Program-made: the position numbers and the translations under genes | Notes under the pieces: generated by a model | Seen by the model: the letters and a program-made list of their open reading frames with translations, nothing else | Told to the model about the DNA's origin: nothing | Databases searched by the model: none | From: Thermoanaerobaculum aquaticum | Lineage (GTDB): Bacteria; Acidobacteriota; Thermoanaerobaculia; Thermoanaerobaculales; Thermoanaerobaculaceae | DNA: 64,000 bases | NCBI RefSeq assembly: GCF_000687145.1 | Contig: NZ_JMFG01000002.1 | Coordinates: 140,955 to 204,954, forward strand | Reading direction: 5' to 3' | Shown: positions 1 to 8,746 of the stretch, in pieces | How the letters are laid out: each line of letters opens with the position of its first letter | Numbering within the stretch: position 1 is the first letter of the stretch

Positions 1-474
1 GGTTTGGTTGGCACCAATAGCCGCGGTGCTGGGCAACCCGGCAAAGAACTGACCGGTACTGCCGGTCTTGTTGCCCTCGTTGGTGACGATGGTAAGGCCC
101 GCGGAGTAAATCCTGGAGGTGACCAGCACTTCCCGGTCGGCAACGATCCGCAAGGCCCCAAAGGCGCTGTCCTTCCCAAAAAGCTCCTTGATGATGTCCA
201 CGAACTCCCGGGTTTCTCCCGGATTCACCGTGATCCTCCGGGATTCCGGTGGCCAGCTGTTGCCTTGCTCCGAGCGGGGAAGGAAATAAATGTCAACAGT
301 AGCTGCGGCGCTTCCCAAGGGCAGAGAGATCCACACATCGGTGCGCCACTGGGAACCAAACTGCCCAGGGCCATGCCCCACCGAGGGGATCCAAACATCG
401 GTGCCAGGGCTCACACCCCAAGCCACTGCCGCTGCTGCAACCGCCAAAAAAAACCCTACGATTCGCTTTCCCAT
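1..474 (-). CDS. secreted protein of unknown function (3' end cut by window)
   Basis: The gene runs off the left edge; the first 158 codons are visible on the minus strand. It starts at ATG 474 with GGAGG five bases upstream. The product opens with a clear signal peptide (MGKRIVGFFLAV then an Ala-rich core, cleavage near residue 22), so it is exported. The mature part has two short similar segments, TDVWIPSVG and TDVWISLPLG, followed by VDIYFLPR and a run of alternating hydrophobic residues typical of beta-sandwich folds. No catalytic motif is visible. I do not recognise a family by name. Its own promoter lies at 503-532, so it is separate from the gap operon upstream. Confidence 0.75.
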   Translation of the reverse strand, partial: MGKRIVGFFLAVAAAAVAWGVSPGTDVWIPSVGHGPGQFGSQWRTDVWISLPLGSAAATVDIYFLPRSEQGNSWPPESRRITVNPGETREFVDIIKELFGKDSAFGALRIVADREVLVTSRIYSAGLTIVTNEGNKTGSTGQFFAGLPSTAAIGANQT

Positions 475-502
475 GGATGCCTCCGTCTCTTCTAACAGAC
501 GC

Positions 503-532
503 ATATTACGAGCGAAGGTGGACAGGCTGCAA
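503..532 (-). promoter_or_regulatory. sigma-70-type promoter for the left-edge gene
   Basis: On the minus strand, -35 TTGCAG (527-532) and -10 TAATAT (503-508) are separated by 18 bp. The -10 box lies 28 bp upstream of the ATG at 474. The rest of 475-636 shows no gene; it is the spacer between tRNA-Leu and this gene. Confidence 0.5.
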
Positions 533-636
533 GTGACGGGGCTCACGGCTGCAAGAGCTCACGCCGCTTCCCCAGGGCTATGGCCAAGACCCAAGCACGC
601 AAGGCTTTGTTTTTTTTGCGGGTGAGGAAAGAGGGT

Positions 637-721
637 TGGTGCCGAAGGCCGGACTCGAACCGGCACGGCTTGCGCCACACGCCCCTCAAACGTGCGCGTC
701 TACCAGTTCCGCCACTTCGGC
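637..721 (-). tRNA. tRNA-Leu (anticodon GAG)
   Basis: Complete class II tRNA on the minus strand. The 5' acceptor arm GCCGAAG pairs with CTTCGGC, the D arm reads GGTAGAC, and the anticodon loop TTGAGGG gives GAG. A variable arm and the T loop GTTCGAGTC follow, and the terminal CCA is genome-encoded. It lies 16 bp after secG on the same strand and is probably co-transcribed with it. E. coli has the same pair (secG then leuU, also GAG). Confidence 0.96.
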
Positions 722-737
722 ACGCTGGGCAGGCATC

Positions 738-1058
738 TTACTTGCTCGGCTCGGGCGCTGCAGGGGCGGGGGTGGTTTGAGCGGCCGGTGCCTTGCCGCC
801 CGCAAGCTCCTTCACCACCGACCGGCCTCGCTGCCCGGAAAGCACCGCCAAGCCAATGCACAAAGCCACGAAAAGCACAAACGACCCGGTGGTGAGCTTG
901 TGAAGGAGGGTTGTGGAGCCGCGGGGACCAAAGGCTACCTGCGAGCCGGCACCACCGAAGGCCGCCGCCACATCGGAGCCCTTGCCCTGCTGCAGCAACA
1001 CCACAAGGATCAGAAAGAGACAAACCACCACGTAAAGGATCAGTAGCAGCGTGTACAC
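738..1058 (-). CDS. secG: protein-export membrane protein SecG
   Basis: SecG is the small subunit of the SecYEG translocon in the inner membrane. The 106-residue product has the SecG layout: first hydrophobic helix (YTLLLILYVVVCLFLI), the conserved LLQQGKGSD motif, the cytoplasmic AFGGAGSQ loop, a second helix (FVLFVALCIGLAVL), and a Pro/Ala-rich tail. I chose GTG 1058 because it puts the first helix at the N-terminus as in known SecG, and GGTGAG lies just upstream; an in-frame ATG at 1124 would extend into tpiA by 60 bp. Last protein gene of the gap-pgk-tpiA-secG series, four bases after tpiA. Confidence 0.93.
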   Translation of the reverse strand: MYTLLLILYVVVCLFLILVVLLQQGKGSDVAAAFGGAGSQVAFGPRGSTTLLHKLTTGSFVLFVALCIGLAVLSGQRGRSVVKELAGGKAPAAQTTPAPAAPEPSK

Positions 1059-1062
1059 AAGC

Positions 1063-1800
1063 TCACCCCTTTGCCCCGGCCACCGGGGCAGCTTGAATAA
1101 TAGCGAAAAAGGAACCGGCGTCAAGGCTGGCGCCGCCCACCAACGCCCCGGCCACCCCTGGGGTGGCCAGGAGCTCCCCGGCGTTTTGCGGCTTCACGCT
1201 GCCCCCGTAAAGCACCGGCACCGCTTGGCCCGTGAGCTCCTGCAAACGCTCATGTATAAAAGCGTGGGCTTCGGCCACCTGGGCTGGGGTGGCGTTGTGA
1301 CCGGTGCCAATGGCCCACACCGGTTCGTAGGCAATCACCAGCTTTTGGGGGTCAAGGCCCGCCAGCACCGCGGTTTGCCTTTGCAAAACCGAAAGCGTTT
1401 CGCCACCCTCCCGCTCGGCCAGCGTTTCACCCACGCAAAAGATCACCGAAAGCCCCGCTTCCTGGGCGGCCTTGGCCCGGGCCAGAGCGGTGTCGTCGGT
1501 TTCTCCAAAGAGCTTGCGCCGCTCGGAGTGGGCGATGATGACCCAGCTCACCCCCATTTCCGCCAAAAGGTTCGGGGAAACCTCACCGGTAAAAGCCCCT
1601 TCCCGCGCCCAGTGGCAGTTTTGCGCCCCCACCGCAAGCTCCGAACCGGCGCAGAGCATCACCGCTTGCGGCAAAAGCGGAAACGGCGGGCACAAAACCA
1701 CCTGGTGGGCGCAGCCCTCCAGCTGGGGGAGGAGCTCCTCGCAGTAAGCCGCAAGCTGGGAGGGTGAGCCGTACATCTTCCAGTTGGCCGCCAACAGCAC
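1063..1800 (-). CDS. tpiA: triosephosphate isomerase
   Basis: Interconverts dihydroxyacetone phosphate and glyceraldehyde 3-phosphate in glycolysis and gluconeogenesis. The TIM-barrel signatures are all present: NWKM (substrate lysine), AHSERR (catalytic histidine), AYEPVWAIGTG (catalytic glutamate with loop 6) and LYGGSVKP (phosphate-binding). Length is about 245 residues, normal for the family. I prefer GTG 1800, which begins one base after the pgk stop and has GGAGG at a good distance; this makes the N-terminus a few residues short, and ATG 1821, overlapping pgk, remains possible. Third of four glycolysis/export genes in tight tandem, so almost certainly translated from one mRNA. Confidence 0.96.
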   Translation of the reverse strand: MLLAANWKMYGSPSQLAAYCEELLPQLEGCAHQVVLCPPFPLLPQAVMLCAGSELAVGAQNCHWAREGAFTGEVSPNLLAEMGVSWVIIAHSERRKLFGETDDTALARAKAAQEAGLSVIFCVGETLAEREGGETLSVLQRQTAVLAGLDPQKLVIAYEPVWAIGTGHNATPAQVAEAHAFIHERLQELTGQAVPVLYGGSVKPQNAGELLATPGVAGALVGGASLDAGSFFAIIQAAPVAGAKG

Positions 1801-1801
1801 C

Positions 1802-2974
1802 TTAAGCCTCCAGTGCGGCAACGCCAGGGAGCGTGGCCCCCGCCAAGTACTCCAGGGACGCTCCGCCGCCGGTGGAAACGTGGGAAATGCGCGCAGCTAC
1901 CCCGGCCAGCTGCACCGCTTCCACGCTTTCGCCGCCACCCACCACGGTAAACGCCTGGCTTTCCCCTAAAGCCCGGGCAATGGCCAGGGTGCCAGCGGCA
2001 AAAGCGGGCTTTTCGAAAACCCCCGCCGGGCCGTTCCAAAAGACCGTGCCCTTGCCAACCTTGGAAGCAATGAGCTTTACGGTTTGCGGACCCACGTCCA
2101 GAATCATGGCGTTTGCCGGGACCGTACTGACGGGCACCACCTGCCCTTCTGCTGCCTCGAGGTTTTCTGCCACTACCACATCCACCGGCAGCACCACCTG
2201 GGTACCCCGGGCGTGGGCTTGCTCCAGAATTTGGCGGGCGAGCTCCACAAGATCCGGCTCCACCAGCGAGCGGCCCACGGACACGCCTTGCGCCAGCAGG
2301 AAGGTGTTGGCCAAACCGCCCACCAAGCACAGCACGTCGGCCTTTTGGGAAAGCGCCTGGAGGGTTTCCAGCTTGCCGGAGATCTTGGCCCCTCCGGCTA
2401 TCACCACCAGCGGCCTTTGGGGGTTGTCTTTCACCTTTGAAAGCGCGGCAAGCTCGGCAAGCATCAAGGGCCCCGCGGCTTTTTCCGCAAAGAACTGAGC
2501 TACCCCGGCGGTGGAGGCGTGGGCGCGATGGGCGGCACCAAAGGCGTCGTTGACGTACACGTCCGCCAACGAAGCTAAAGCCCTGGCAAACTCCGGATCG
2601 TTGGCTTCCTCCCGGGGGTCAAAGCGCAGGTTTTCCAAGAGCACCACCTGCCCGGGCTTGGCCTCCCCCACCGCGGCCTTGGCCTTCTCCCCCACCACAT
2701 CCTCCACAAAAAGCACCGGGCAGCCGCTCCGCTCGGCCAAAACTGGGGCCACCGGCGCCAGGGAGTACCTGGGCTCGGGTTTGCCCTTGGGGCGACCCAA
2801 ATGGGAGCAGGCCACCACCACCGCCCCGCGCTCCGCCAACGCCCGCACCGTAGGGGCAGCGGCGCGGATGCGGGTGTCGTCGGCCACCTGGCCGTCTTTG
2901 AGGGGCACGTTGAGATCCAGCCGCAACAACACCCGGCGGCCGGAAACCGCAAGCTCGTCCATGGTGCGGGGCAT
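1802..2974 (-). CDS. pgk: phosphoglycerate kinase
   Basis: Transfers the acyl phosphate of 1,3-bisphosphoglycerate to ADP, the first ATP-yielding step of glycolysis. The N-terminal domain carries LRLDLNVPL and the substrate-binding SHLGRPKG motif; the C-terminal nucleotide domain carries FWNGPAGVFE and the GGGES motif (usually GGGDS) before STGGGASLE. The 390-residue length is typical. ATG 2974 sits two bases after the gap stop codon and gives the standard N-terminus MPRTMDELAVSGRRVLLR; a longer reading would intrude into gap. Gene order gap-pgk-tpiA is the classic glycolytic operon. Confidence 0.97.
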   Translation of the reverse strand: MPRTMDELAVSGRRVLLRLDLNVPLKDGQVADDTRIRAAAPTVRALAERGAVVVACSHLGRPKGKPEPRYSLAPVAPVLAERSGCPVLFVEDVVGEKAKAAVGEAKPGQVVLLENLRFDPREEANDPEFARALASLADVYVNDAFGAAHRAHASTAGVAQFFAEKAAGPLMLAELAALSKVKDNPQRPLVVIAGGAKISGKLETLQALSQKADVLCLVGGLANTFLLAQGVSVGRSLVEPDLVELARQILEQAHARGTQVVLPVDVVVAENLEAAEGQVVPVSTVPANAMILDVGPQTVKLIASKVGKGTVFWNGPAGVFEKPAFAAGTLAIARALGESQAFTVVGGGESVEAVQLAGVAARISHVSTGGGASLEYLAGATLPGVAALEA

Positions 2975-2976
2975 CG

Positions 2977-3978
2977 TTACCCCCGGGCGAACAGCTTGGC
3001 CACGTCCACGCAACGGGCGGCGTAGGCCCACTCGTTGTCGTACCAGGCGAGGACCTTGCCCATGCGGTCACCCACGGTGAGACAGGCCGGGGCATCCACG
3101 GTGGCCGATACCGTGCTCCCCCGGAAGTCAATGGACACCAGCTCCTCCTCACAAACCGCCAGCACCCCCGAAAGCGGCCCCGCTGCAGCTTTCCGGAAGG
3201 CGTCCAGCATGGCTTCGCGGGTGAACGGCTTTTCTGCCAAAAACGTGAAGTCCACCAGCGAAACGTCGTGGGTTGGGACCCGCACCGCCAGGCCGTCCAG
3301 CTTGCCCTTGAGCTCGGGGAAAACCTCGGCCATGGCCCGGGCGGCACCGGTGGAGGTGGGGATCATGGAAACCCCGGCGGCTCTCGCCCGGCGTAAATCG
3401 CTGTGGGGCAGATCCAAGAGGCGTTGGTCGTTGGTCATGGCGTGCACGGTGTTGAGCAAACCGTGGACGATGCCGAAGCTCTCGTGGAGCACCTTCACCA
3501 CCGGAGCAAGGCAGTTGGTGGTGCAGGAGCCGTTGGAAACGATGCGGTGGCGGGAAGGATCCAGGAGGTGGTGGTTGACGCCGTACACCAGCGTGACATC
3601 CGCCCCTTTGGCCGGCGCGGTAATCAGCACCCAGCGCGCTCCCGCTTGCAGGTGCGCCTGGGCTTGCTCGGCCTTGGTGAAGCGGCCGGAAGCCTCCAGC
3701 ACCAGATCCACCCCCAGCTCCTGCCAGGGGAGCTTGCTGGGATCCGGTTGCGCCAGCACCCGCAGGGGTTTGCCATCCACCAGGATGCAGTCGCCATCCA
3801 CCTCCACCTGGCTCGCGAACGTACCGTGCACCGAATCGTACTTGAGAAGGTGCGCCAGGGTTTTGGCATCGGTAAGGTCGTTAGTGGCCACAAACTCCAG
3901 CTCCGGGAGCTGGAAAGCCTGCCGGTAGATCAGCCGTCCGATCCTGCCGAAACCGTTAATTGCCACTTTTAGGGCCAT
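2977..3978 (-). CDS. gap: glyceraldehyde-3-phosphate dehydrogenase (class I)
   Basis: Oxidises and phosphorylates glyceraldehyde 3-phosphate to 1,3-bisphosphoglycerate. The N-terminal Rossmann motif NGFGRIGR is followed by a conserved Asp in ATND (about residue 34), which usually means NAD rather than NADP preference. The catalytic site SNGSCTTN places the nucleophilic cysteine near residue 152. C-terminal YDNEWAYA is also standard. The protein is 333 residues. ATG 3978 follows a GGGGGGAG ribosome-binding site. It is the first gene of the gap-pgk-tpiA-secG-tRNA-Leu unit and is divergent from mtnA. Confidence 0.97.
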   Translation of the reverse strand: MALKVAINGFGRIGRLIYRQAFQLPELEFVATNDLTDAKTLAHLLKYDSVHGTFASQVEVDGDCILVDGKPLRVLAQPDPSKLPWQELGVDLVLEASGRFTKAEQAQAHLQAGARWVLITAPAKGADVTLVYGVNHHLLDPSRHRIVSNGSCTTNCLAPVVKVLHESFGIVHGLLNTVHAMTNDQRLLDLPHSDLRRARAAGVSMIPTSTGAARAMAEVFPELKGKLDGLAVRVPTHDVSLVDFTFLAEKPFTREAMLDAFRKAAAGPLSGVLAVCEEELVSIDFRGSTVSATVDAPACLTVGDRMGKVLAWYDNEWAYAARCVDVAKLFARG

Positions 3979-4000
3979 GAGCTCCCCCCTTTCTGCCGGC

Positions 4001-4006
4001 ATTGTA
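4001..4006 (-). promoter_or_regulatory. -10 box of the gap operon promoter
   Basis: TACAAT on the minus strand, 22 bp upstream of the gap ATG. A start about 7 nt downstream leaves room for the GGGGGGAG ribosome-binding site. No good -35 hexamer is visible. Confidence 0.5.
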
Positions 4007-4033
4007 CCCAAAAGCCCAGGCCGGTACGGTACC

Positions 4034-5068
4034 ATGGCGGCCATGGGTGCGCTCACCACCCGCGTGGCGGCCTTGCGATGGGACGGAAAGCTTTTCGTCC
4101 TGGATCAGCGTTTGCTCCCTTGGGAGGAGCGCTGGGTGGAGGTGAGCTCGGCGGAACAGGCGGTGGAGCTGATTCGCGGCTTGGCGGTGCGGGGGGCACC
4201 GGTCATTGGGCTGGTGGCCGCTTACGCCTTGGCTCTGGAAGCGCACAAAAACCCCGACCTTTCCTACCTGGAAGCCCAGGGCCAAGCCTTAGCCCAGGCC
4301 CGACCCACCGCCGTGAACTTGCCCCACGCGGTGTCGTTGCTGTTGCAAGTGGCGCGGGAAACCCCCGAGCCAGAGCGCGCAAAAGCGCTTGCCGCCGCCG
4401 CGGAAGCCCTCCATCGCGCCGATGCTGAGGCCTGTCTGCGCATGGCTCAGCTTGGGGCGGCCTTTCTTTCGGGGCCTTCCCTTTCGGTGCTGACCCACTG
4501 CAACGCCGGCGCTTTAGCCACCGGCGGGGTGGGCACGGCCCTGGGGGTGGTGCGGGCGTTGCACGCCTCCGGCCGCCTTCACAGGCTTTACGCGTGCGAG
4601 GCCAGGCCGGTACTGCAGGGGGCACGCTTGACCGCCTGGGAAGCGGTTCAAGATGGCCTGCCCGTGACGCTGCTGGCGGATGGGGCGGCGGGCAGCTTGC
4701 TGGCTTCCGGTGCCGTTCACGCCGTGGTGGTGGGGGCCGATCGCATTGCCGCCGATGGTTCGGTGGCCAACAAGGTGGGCACCTACCCCTTGGCGGTGCT
4801 GGCCCAGCGCCACCGTGTGCCCTTCCTGGTGGTGGCACCCACCACCACCTTTGATCTTGCCTGTCCCTCAGGGGCGGCTATTCCCATTGAAAGCCGGCCT
4901 GCCGCAGAGGTAAGGGAGTGTGCGGGAAGGGCGGTGACGGCGGAAGGTGTGGGGGTGTTCAACCCCGCCTTTGACGTAACACCTCCCGAGCTGGTCACAG
5001 CCATCGTTTGCGAGCGGGGGGTCATTGCCCCGGTTACCGGCGAAAACCTGCAGAGGGTTCTGGCATGA
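4034..5068 (+). CDS. mtnA: S-methyl-5-thioribose-1-phosphate isomerase
   Basis: Isomerises methylthioribose 1-phosphate to methylthioribulose 1-phosphate in methionine salvage; related to the eIF2B alpha/beta/delta fold. The family signatures are visible: the N-terminal RGAPVIG motif, the catalytic cysteine in LTHCNAGALATGG, and the catalytic aspartate in VVVGADRIAADGSVANKVGTY. The C-terminal FDVTPPELVTAI is also typical. ATG 4034 and ATG 4043 are both plausible; neither has a clear ribosome-binding site. The ORF end overlaps the next start by 4 bp (ATGA), coupling it to tsaD. No other methionine-salvage gene lies in the window. Confidence 0.93.
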   Translation: MAAMGALTTRVAALRWDGKLFVLDQRLLPWEERWVEVSSAEQAVELIRGLAVRGAPVIGLVAAYALALEAHKNPDLSYLEAQGQALAQARPTAVNLPHAVSLLLQVARETPEPERAKALAAAAEALHRADAEACLRMAQLGAAFLSGPSLSVLTHCNAGALATGGVGTALGVVRALHASGRLHRLYACEARPVLQGARLTAWEAVQDGLPVTLLADGAAGSLLASGAVHAVVVGADRIAADGSVANKVGTYPLAVLAQRHRVPFLVVAPTTTFDLACPSGAAIPIESRPAAEVRECAGRAVTAEGVGVFNPAFDVTPPELVTAIVCERGVIAPVTGENLQRVLA

Positions 5069-6156
5069 AGACGCTGGCCATCGAAACCTCCTGCGACGAA
5101 ACGTCGGTGGCGGTTTTGGGCCCCCAGGGGGAGGTGCTGGCCAACCTGGTTTCCTCCCAGGTGGCGGTGCACGCCCCGTACCTGGGTGTGGTACCGGAGC
5201 TGGCTGCTCGCCACCACGTGGAGGTGCTCCCCCGGCTCATGGGCGCTCTGGAGCAGCAGGGGCTGTTGGGGGATCTGGAGCTGGTGGCGGTGACTCAAGG
5301 ACCGGGGCTCATTGGCTCCCTGCTGGTGGGCACCTGCTACGCCTCCGCTTTTGCGTACGCCCGGAACCTGCCGCTTTCTGCGGTGGATCACCTGGAGGGG
5401 CATTTGGTTTCGCCCTTCATGAACCTTGAAGGGCGGCCCGCCGAGGCCATACCCGACGGGGCTTTGACGCTGGTGGTTTCCGGCGGGCACTCCAGCTATT
5501 TCCTGTTTTCCCAAGGTAGAGGCGTTCCCCTCAACCGTACCCGGGACGATGCGGCGGGGGAGGTTTTTGACAAGGTGGCGGCAGCTTTGGGCTTGGGTTA
5601 CCCGGGGGGGCCGGTGGTGGACCGCTTAGCGGAAAACGGCGACCCTTCCGCCTTCCGCTTCTCCCCACCCCGCATCAAGGATCCCCACGGAGAGCTGGAT
5701 TTTTCCTTTTCTGGCTTGAAAAGCGCCGTGATCCGCAAGGCGCAGGAGCTGGGCCTTGCCCCCCTTTCGGACCCCCAAAACCCTCCCCGGGAAGCCCTGG
5801 ACCTTTTGGCTTCCTTCCGGGCCGCGGTGGTGAGCTGGCTTCTCGCCCCGCTGGAGGTTTTCTGCCAGCGCTATCAGCCCCCGGTGGTGGCGGCGGCAGG
5901 GGGAGTGGCGGCGAACCGGCTTTTGCGTTCCGAGCTGCAACGGTGGGGGGAGGCAAGCGGGGTGCGCGTCCGCATCCCACCCCTGGCCCTCACCACCGAC
6001 AATGCCGCTATGATTGGCAGGGCCGGCCAGCTGCGGGCGGCCGCGGGTCTTCTCGCGGATCCCTTGGGCTTGGAGCCCTACGCCCGGGTGAGCTGGAAAG
6101 GGAGCGGTGAGCGGGGAACCGGCAAGCGCGTGTTCCCGCCGTTGGCGACGGTGTAA
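5065..6156 (+). CDS. tsaD: tRNA N6-threonylcarbamoyladenosine transferase TsaD
   Basis: Catalytic subunit that transfers the threonylcarbamoyl group to A37 of ANN-decoding tRNAs, with TsaB and TsaE. The protein opens with the invariant MKTLAIETSCDET and has the metal-binding histidines in ELAARHHVEVLP, the phosphate loop VVSGGHSSY, the NRTRDDAAGEVFDKVAAALGL segment and the C-terminal ASFK-like region AAAGGVAANRLLR. Length is 363 residues, slightly above the usual 335-345 because of a Gly/Arg-rich tail. The start is fixed by the ATGA overlap with mtnA. TsaB and TsaE are not in the window. Confidence 0.96.
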   Translation: MKTLAIETSCDETSVAVLGPQGEVLANLVSSQVAVHAPYLGVVPELAARHHVEVLPRLMGALEQQGLLGDLELVAVTQGPGLIGSLLVGTCYASAFAYARNLPLSAVDHLEGHLVSPFMNLEGRPAEAIPDGALTLVVSGGHSSYFLFSQGRGVPLNRTRDDAAGEVFDKVAAALGLGYPGGPVVDRLAENGDPSAFRFSPPRIKDPHGELDFSFSGLKSAVIRKAQELGLAPLSDPQNPPREALDLLASFRAAVVSWLLAPLEVFCQRYQPPVVAAAGGVAANRLLRSELQRWGEASGVRVRIPPLALTTDNAAMIGRAGQLRAAAGLLADPLGLEPYARVSWKGSGERGTGKRVFPPLATV

Positions 6157-6177
6157 ACACCCCTTTTTTCGGGAACA
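6131..6177 (+). promoter_or_regulatory. inverted repeat and T-run in the lepA leader
   Basis: TGTTCCCG (6131-6138) and CGGGAACA (6170-6177) are perfect 8-bp arms. Inside them lie CCGTTGGCGACGG (a 4-bp stem) and a TTTTTT run at 6164-6169. The outer arm ends just before the AAGGAG ribosome-binding site of lepA. It could be a terminator for mtnA-tsaD or a leader that folds alternatively. Confidence 0.35.
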
Positions 6178-6189
6178 AGGAGCAGCAGC

Positions 6190-7986
6190 ATGCCTCAGGA
6201 TTTGATACGCAACTTTTGCATCATTGCCCACATTGACCACGGGAAGTCCACGCTGGCGGACAGGCTTTTAGAGCTCACCGGCGCCCTTTCCGCGCGGGAG
6301 ATGATGGAGCAGGTGCTGGATTCCATGGACCTGGAGCGGGAGCGGGGAATTACCATCAAAGCCCACACCGTCACCTTGAGCTACCGGGCCCAGGACGGGA
6401 AAACCTACACCCTCAACCTCATTGACACCCCCGGTCACGTGGACTTTTCCTACGAGGTGTCGCGCTCCCTGGCGGCGTGCGAAGGGGCTTTGCTGGTGGT
6501 GGATGCGGCGCAAGGGGTGGAAGCGCAAACCCTGGCCAACGCCTATCTGGCTGCCGAGCAGGGCCTGGAGCTTGTTCCCGTGCTCAACAAGGTGGACCTG
6601 CCGCAAGCCGAACCCGAGCGGGTGCGGGAGCAAATCGAGCAGGTGATTGGCATCGAAGCCGACGAGGCGCTGCTCATTTCCGCAAAGACGGGCCTCGGGG
6701 TTCCCGCGGTGCTGGAAGCCATCGTGTCCCGCATCCCCCCTCCCCGGGGCAACCCCCAAGCGCCCCTGCGGGCCCTCATCTTTGACGCCGCCTACGACCC
6801 CTACCGCGGGGTTCGCTGCCTGGTGCGTGTGGTGGACGGTGAGCTCAAGGTGGGGCAAAAGATCCGCCTGGCCTCTTCGGGGCTGGAAGCCGAGGTGGAA
6901 GGCTTGGGCATCCTCACCCCCCGCCCGGTGCCCAAAGAGACCCTGGCCACCGGCGAGGTGGGCTACCTCTTTGCCGGGCTGAAGGAGCTGCGGCAAGTCC
7001 GGGTGGGGGATACGGTTTTGGATGCCGCAAACCCTGCCCCGGCCCTTCCCGGTTTTCGGGAGATCAAGCCCATGGTGTTTGCGGGGCTTTACCCCGTGGA
7101 CTCCGGGGACTACCCGTTGCTGCGGGACGCCCTGGAAAAGCTCTCCCTCAACGATGCTGCCTTCACCTTCACCCCGGACAACTCCCAGGCGCTAGGTTTT
7201 GGCTTCCGCTGCGGTTTTTTGGGCCTTCTGCACATGGAAATCGTGCAGGAACGCCTGGAGCGGGAGTTTGGGGTGGAGCTCATCACCACCGCCCCCAACG
7301 TGGCCTACCGCGTGCTCACCACCGCCGGCGAAGTGGTGGAGGTGGAAAACCCGGCACAACTGCCACCTCCGGGGAACATCGAGGCCATCGAGGAACCCAT
7401 CATCCTGGCCACGATCTTCACCCCCGAGGCCCATCTGGGCGCCATCCTCAAGCTCTGCGAGGAACGCCGGGGGGAGCAGGTGAAGCTGGAGTTTTTGGGT
7501 GGAGGGCGGGTGCTGGTGGAATACCGTCTGCCGCTGGCCGAGGTGGTTTTGGACTTTTACGACAAGCTCAAGTCCTGCTCCCGGGGTTACGCGTCCTTCG
7601 ACTACCAGCTGGCCGGCTACCGTCAGGGGGATTTGGTTAAGCTGGACATCCTAGTGAACGGAGAGCCGGTGGACGCCCTGGCCACCATCGTGCACCGGTC
7701 GCAGGCGTACCAAAAGGGCAGGGCGCTGGCGGAAAAGCTTAAGGAAATGATCCCCCGCCAGCTCTTCGAGGTGGTGATCCAAGCGGCCATTGGCTCGCGG
7801 GTGATTGCCCGGGAGGTGGTAAAGCCCTTGCGCAAGAACGTGCTGGCCAAGTGCTACGGTGGCGACATCACCCGCAAGCGCAAGCTCCTGGAGCGCCAAA
7901 AGGAAGGCAAAAAGCGCATGAAGCGCCTGGGCCGGGTGGACATCCCCCAGGAAGCGTTTCTGGCGGTTCTCAAAGTGGAGTCCTGA
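6190..7986 (+). CDS. lepA: elongation factor 4 (LepA)
   Basis: Ribosome-associated GTPase that acts on stalled or back-translocating ribosomes and in subunit biogenesis. All LepA hallmarks are present: G1 AHIDHGKST, switch region [13 protein letters not shown]3 [17 protein letters not shown]4 NKVDLP, domain II, the EF-G-like domains III and V, and the unique C-terminal domain with [14 protein letters not shown] and GKKRMK. The 598-residue length is standard. ATG 6190 follows AAGGAG. It is 33 bp after tsaD and 43 bp before lepB, an association seen in many bacteria. Confidence 0.98.
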   Translation: MPQDLIRNFCIIAHIDHGKSTLADRLLELTGALSAREMMEQVLDSMDLERERGITIKAHTVTLSYRAQDGKTYTLNLIDTPGHVDFSYEVSRSLAACEGALLVVDAAQGVEAQTLANAYLAAEQGLELVPVLNKVDLPQAEPERVREQIEQVIGIEADEALLISAKTGLGVPAVLEAIVSRIPPPRGNPQAPLRALIFDAAYDPYRGVRCLVRVVDGELKVGQKIRLASSGLEAEVEGLGILTPRPVPKETLATGEVGYLFAGLKELRQVRVGDTVLDAANPAPALPGFREIKPMVFAGLYPVDSGDYPLLRDALEKLSLNDAAFTFTPDNSQALGFGFRCGFLGLLHMEIVQERLEREFGVELITTAPNVAYRVLTTAGEVVEVENPAQLPPPGNIEAIEEPIILATIFTPEAHLGAILKLCEERRGEQVKLEFLGGGRVLVEYRLPLAEVVLDFYDKLKSCSRGYASFDYQLAGYRQGDLVKLDILVNGEPVDALATIVHRSQAYQKGRALAEKLKEMIPRQLFEVVIQAAIGSRVIAREVVKPLRKNVLAKCYGGDITRKRKLLERQKEGKKRMKRLGRVDIPQEAFLAVLKVES

Positions 7987-8029
7987 AGCTCTGCTACCAT
8001 ACCTTGCCCGCAAGGGCGGAGGCGCAAGG

Positions 8030-8725
8030 GTGAAGAAACACGGGGTTTTCCGCGAGTACTACGAGGCCATCCTGGTGGCGGTGGCCTTTACGCTTTTTGC
8101 CCGCACCTTTGTGGTGCAGGCCTTCAAGATCCCCTCCGGATCCATGGAGGACAACCTGCTCATTGGCGACCACCTGTTCGTCAACAAGTTCATTTACGCG
8201 CCGCACTGGGACACCCCTTTGCACCGCTTGCTCCCTTACCGGGACGTGCAACGGGGGGACGTGGTGGTCTTCAAGTTCCCCCAGGATCCCCAGCGGGACT
8301 TCATCAAGAGGGCGGTGGCCGTGGGTGGTGATCGGGTGGAAATCCGCGCCAAAAGGCTCTACATCAACGGCCAGCCGGAAAACAACCCCCGGGCGGTTTT
8401 CAAAGACCCCGCCATTTTGCCCCCCTCTCCCTACCTCCCCGACGACCGCCGGTTCCGTGACTTTTACGGCCCCTACGAGGTTCCGCAGGGTCACGTCTTT
8501 TGCATGGGGGACAACCGGGATAACTCCTACGACTCTCGCTTTTGGGGCTCGGTGCCCCGCAGCTACTTCAAGGGTCGGGCGTTCATGATTTACTGGTCCT
8601 ACGCGGCTGAACCCCATCAGGTGGTGTCCGGAAGCTTTGGCGAAGGGCTTCGCAACCTCGCCAACGTGGTGGTGCATTTCTTCACCCGCACCCGCTGGGA
8701 GCGCACCTTCATGCTCATCCGCTAG
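8030..8725 (+). CDS. lepB: signal peptidase I
   Basis: Membrane endopeptidase that removes signal peptides from Sec- and Tat-exported proteins. One N-terminal membrane helix (about residues 11-27) leads into the periplasmic domain. The catalytic serine is in IPSGSM (about residue 38) and the general-base lysine in FIKRAVAVGGD (about residue 93); box E, CMGDNRDNSYDSR, is intact. The start codon is GTG 8030. Total 231 residues, with a C-terminal extension of about 45 residues after the last conserved box. It is followed 21 bp later by a small membrane protein that is probably in the same operon. Confidence 0.96.
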   Translation: MKKHGVFREYYEAILVAVAFTLFARTFVVQAFKIPSGSMEDNLLIGDHLFVNKFIYAPHWDTPLHRLLPYRDVQRGDVVVFKFPQDPQRDFIKRAVAVGGDRVEIRAKRLYINGQPENNPRAVFKDPAILPPSPYLPDDRRFRDFYGPYEVPQGHVFCMGDNRDNSYDSRFWGSVPRSYFKGRAFMIYWSYAAEPHQVVSGSFGEGLRNLANVVVHFFTRTRWERTFMLIR

Positions 8726-8746
8726 AATTGGGTTCAGGAGGTCACT

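Noticed and set aside
4..495. 163-codon plus-strand frame at the left edge
   Set aside because: The minus strand has a signal peptide, ribosome-binding site and promoter; the plus frame has none.
608..617. Plus-strand T-run as a terminator
   Set aside because: No GC-rich stem precedes it and no plus-strand gene ends there.
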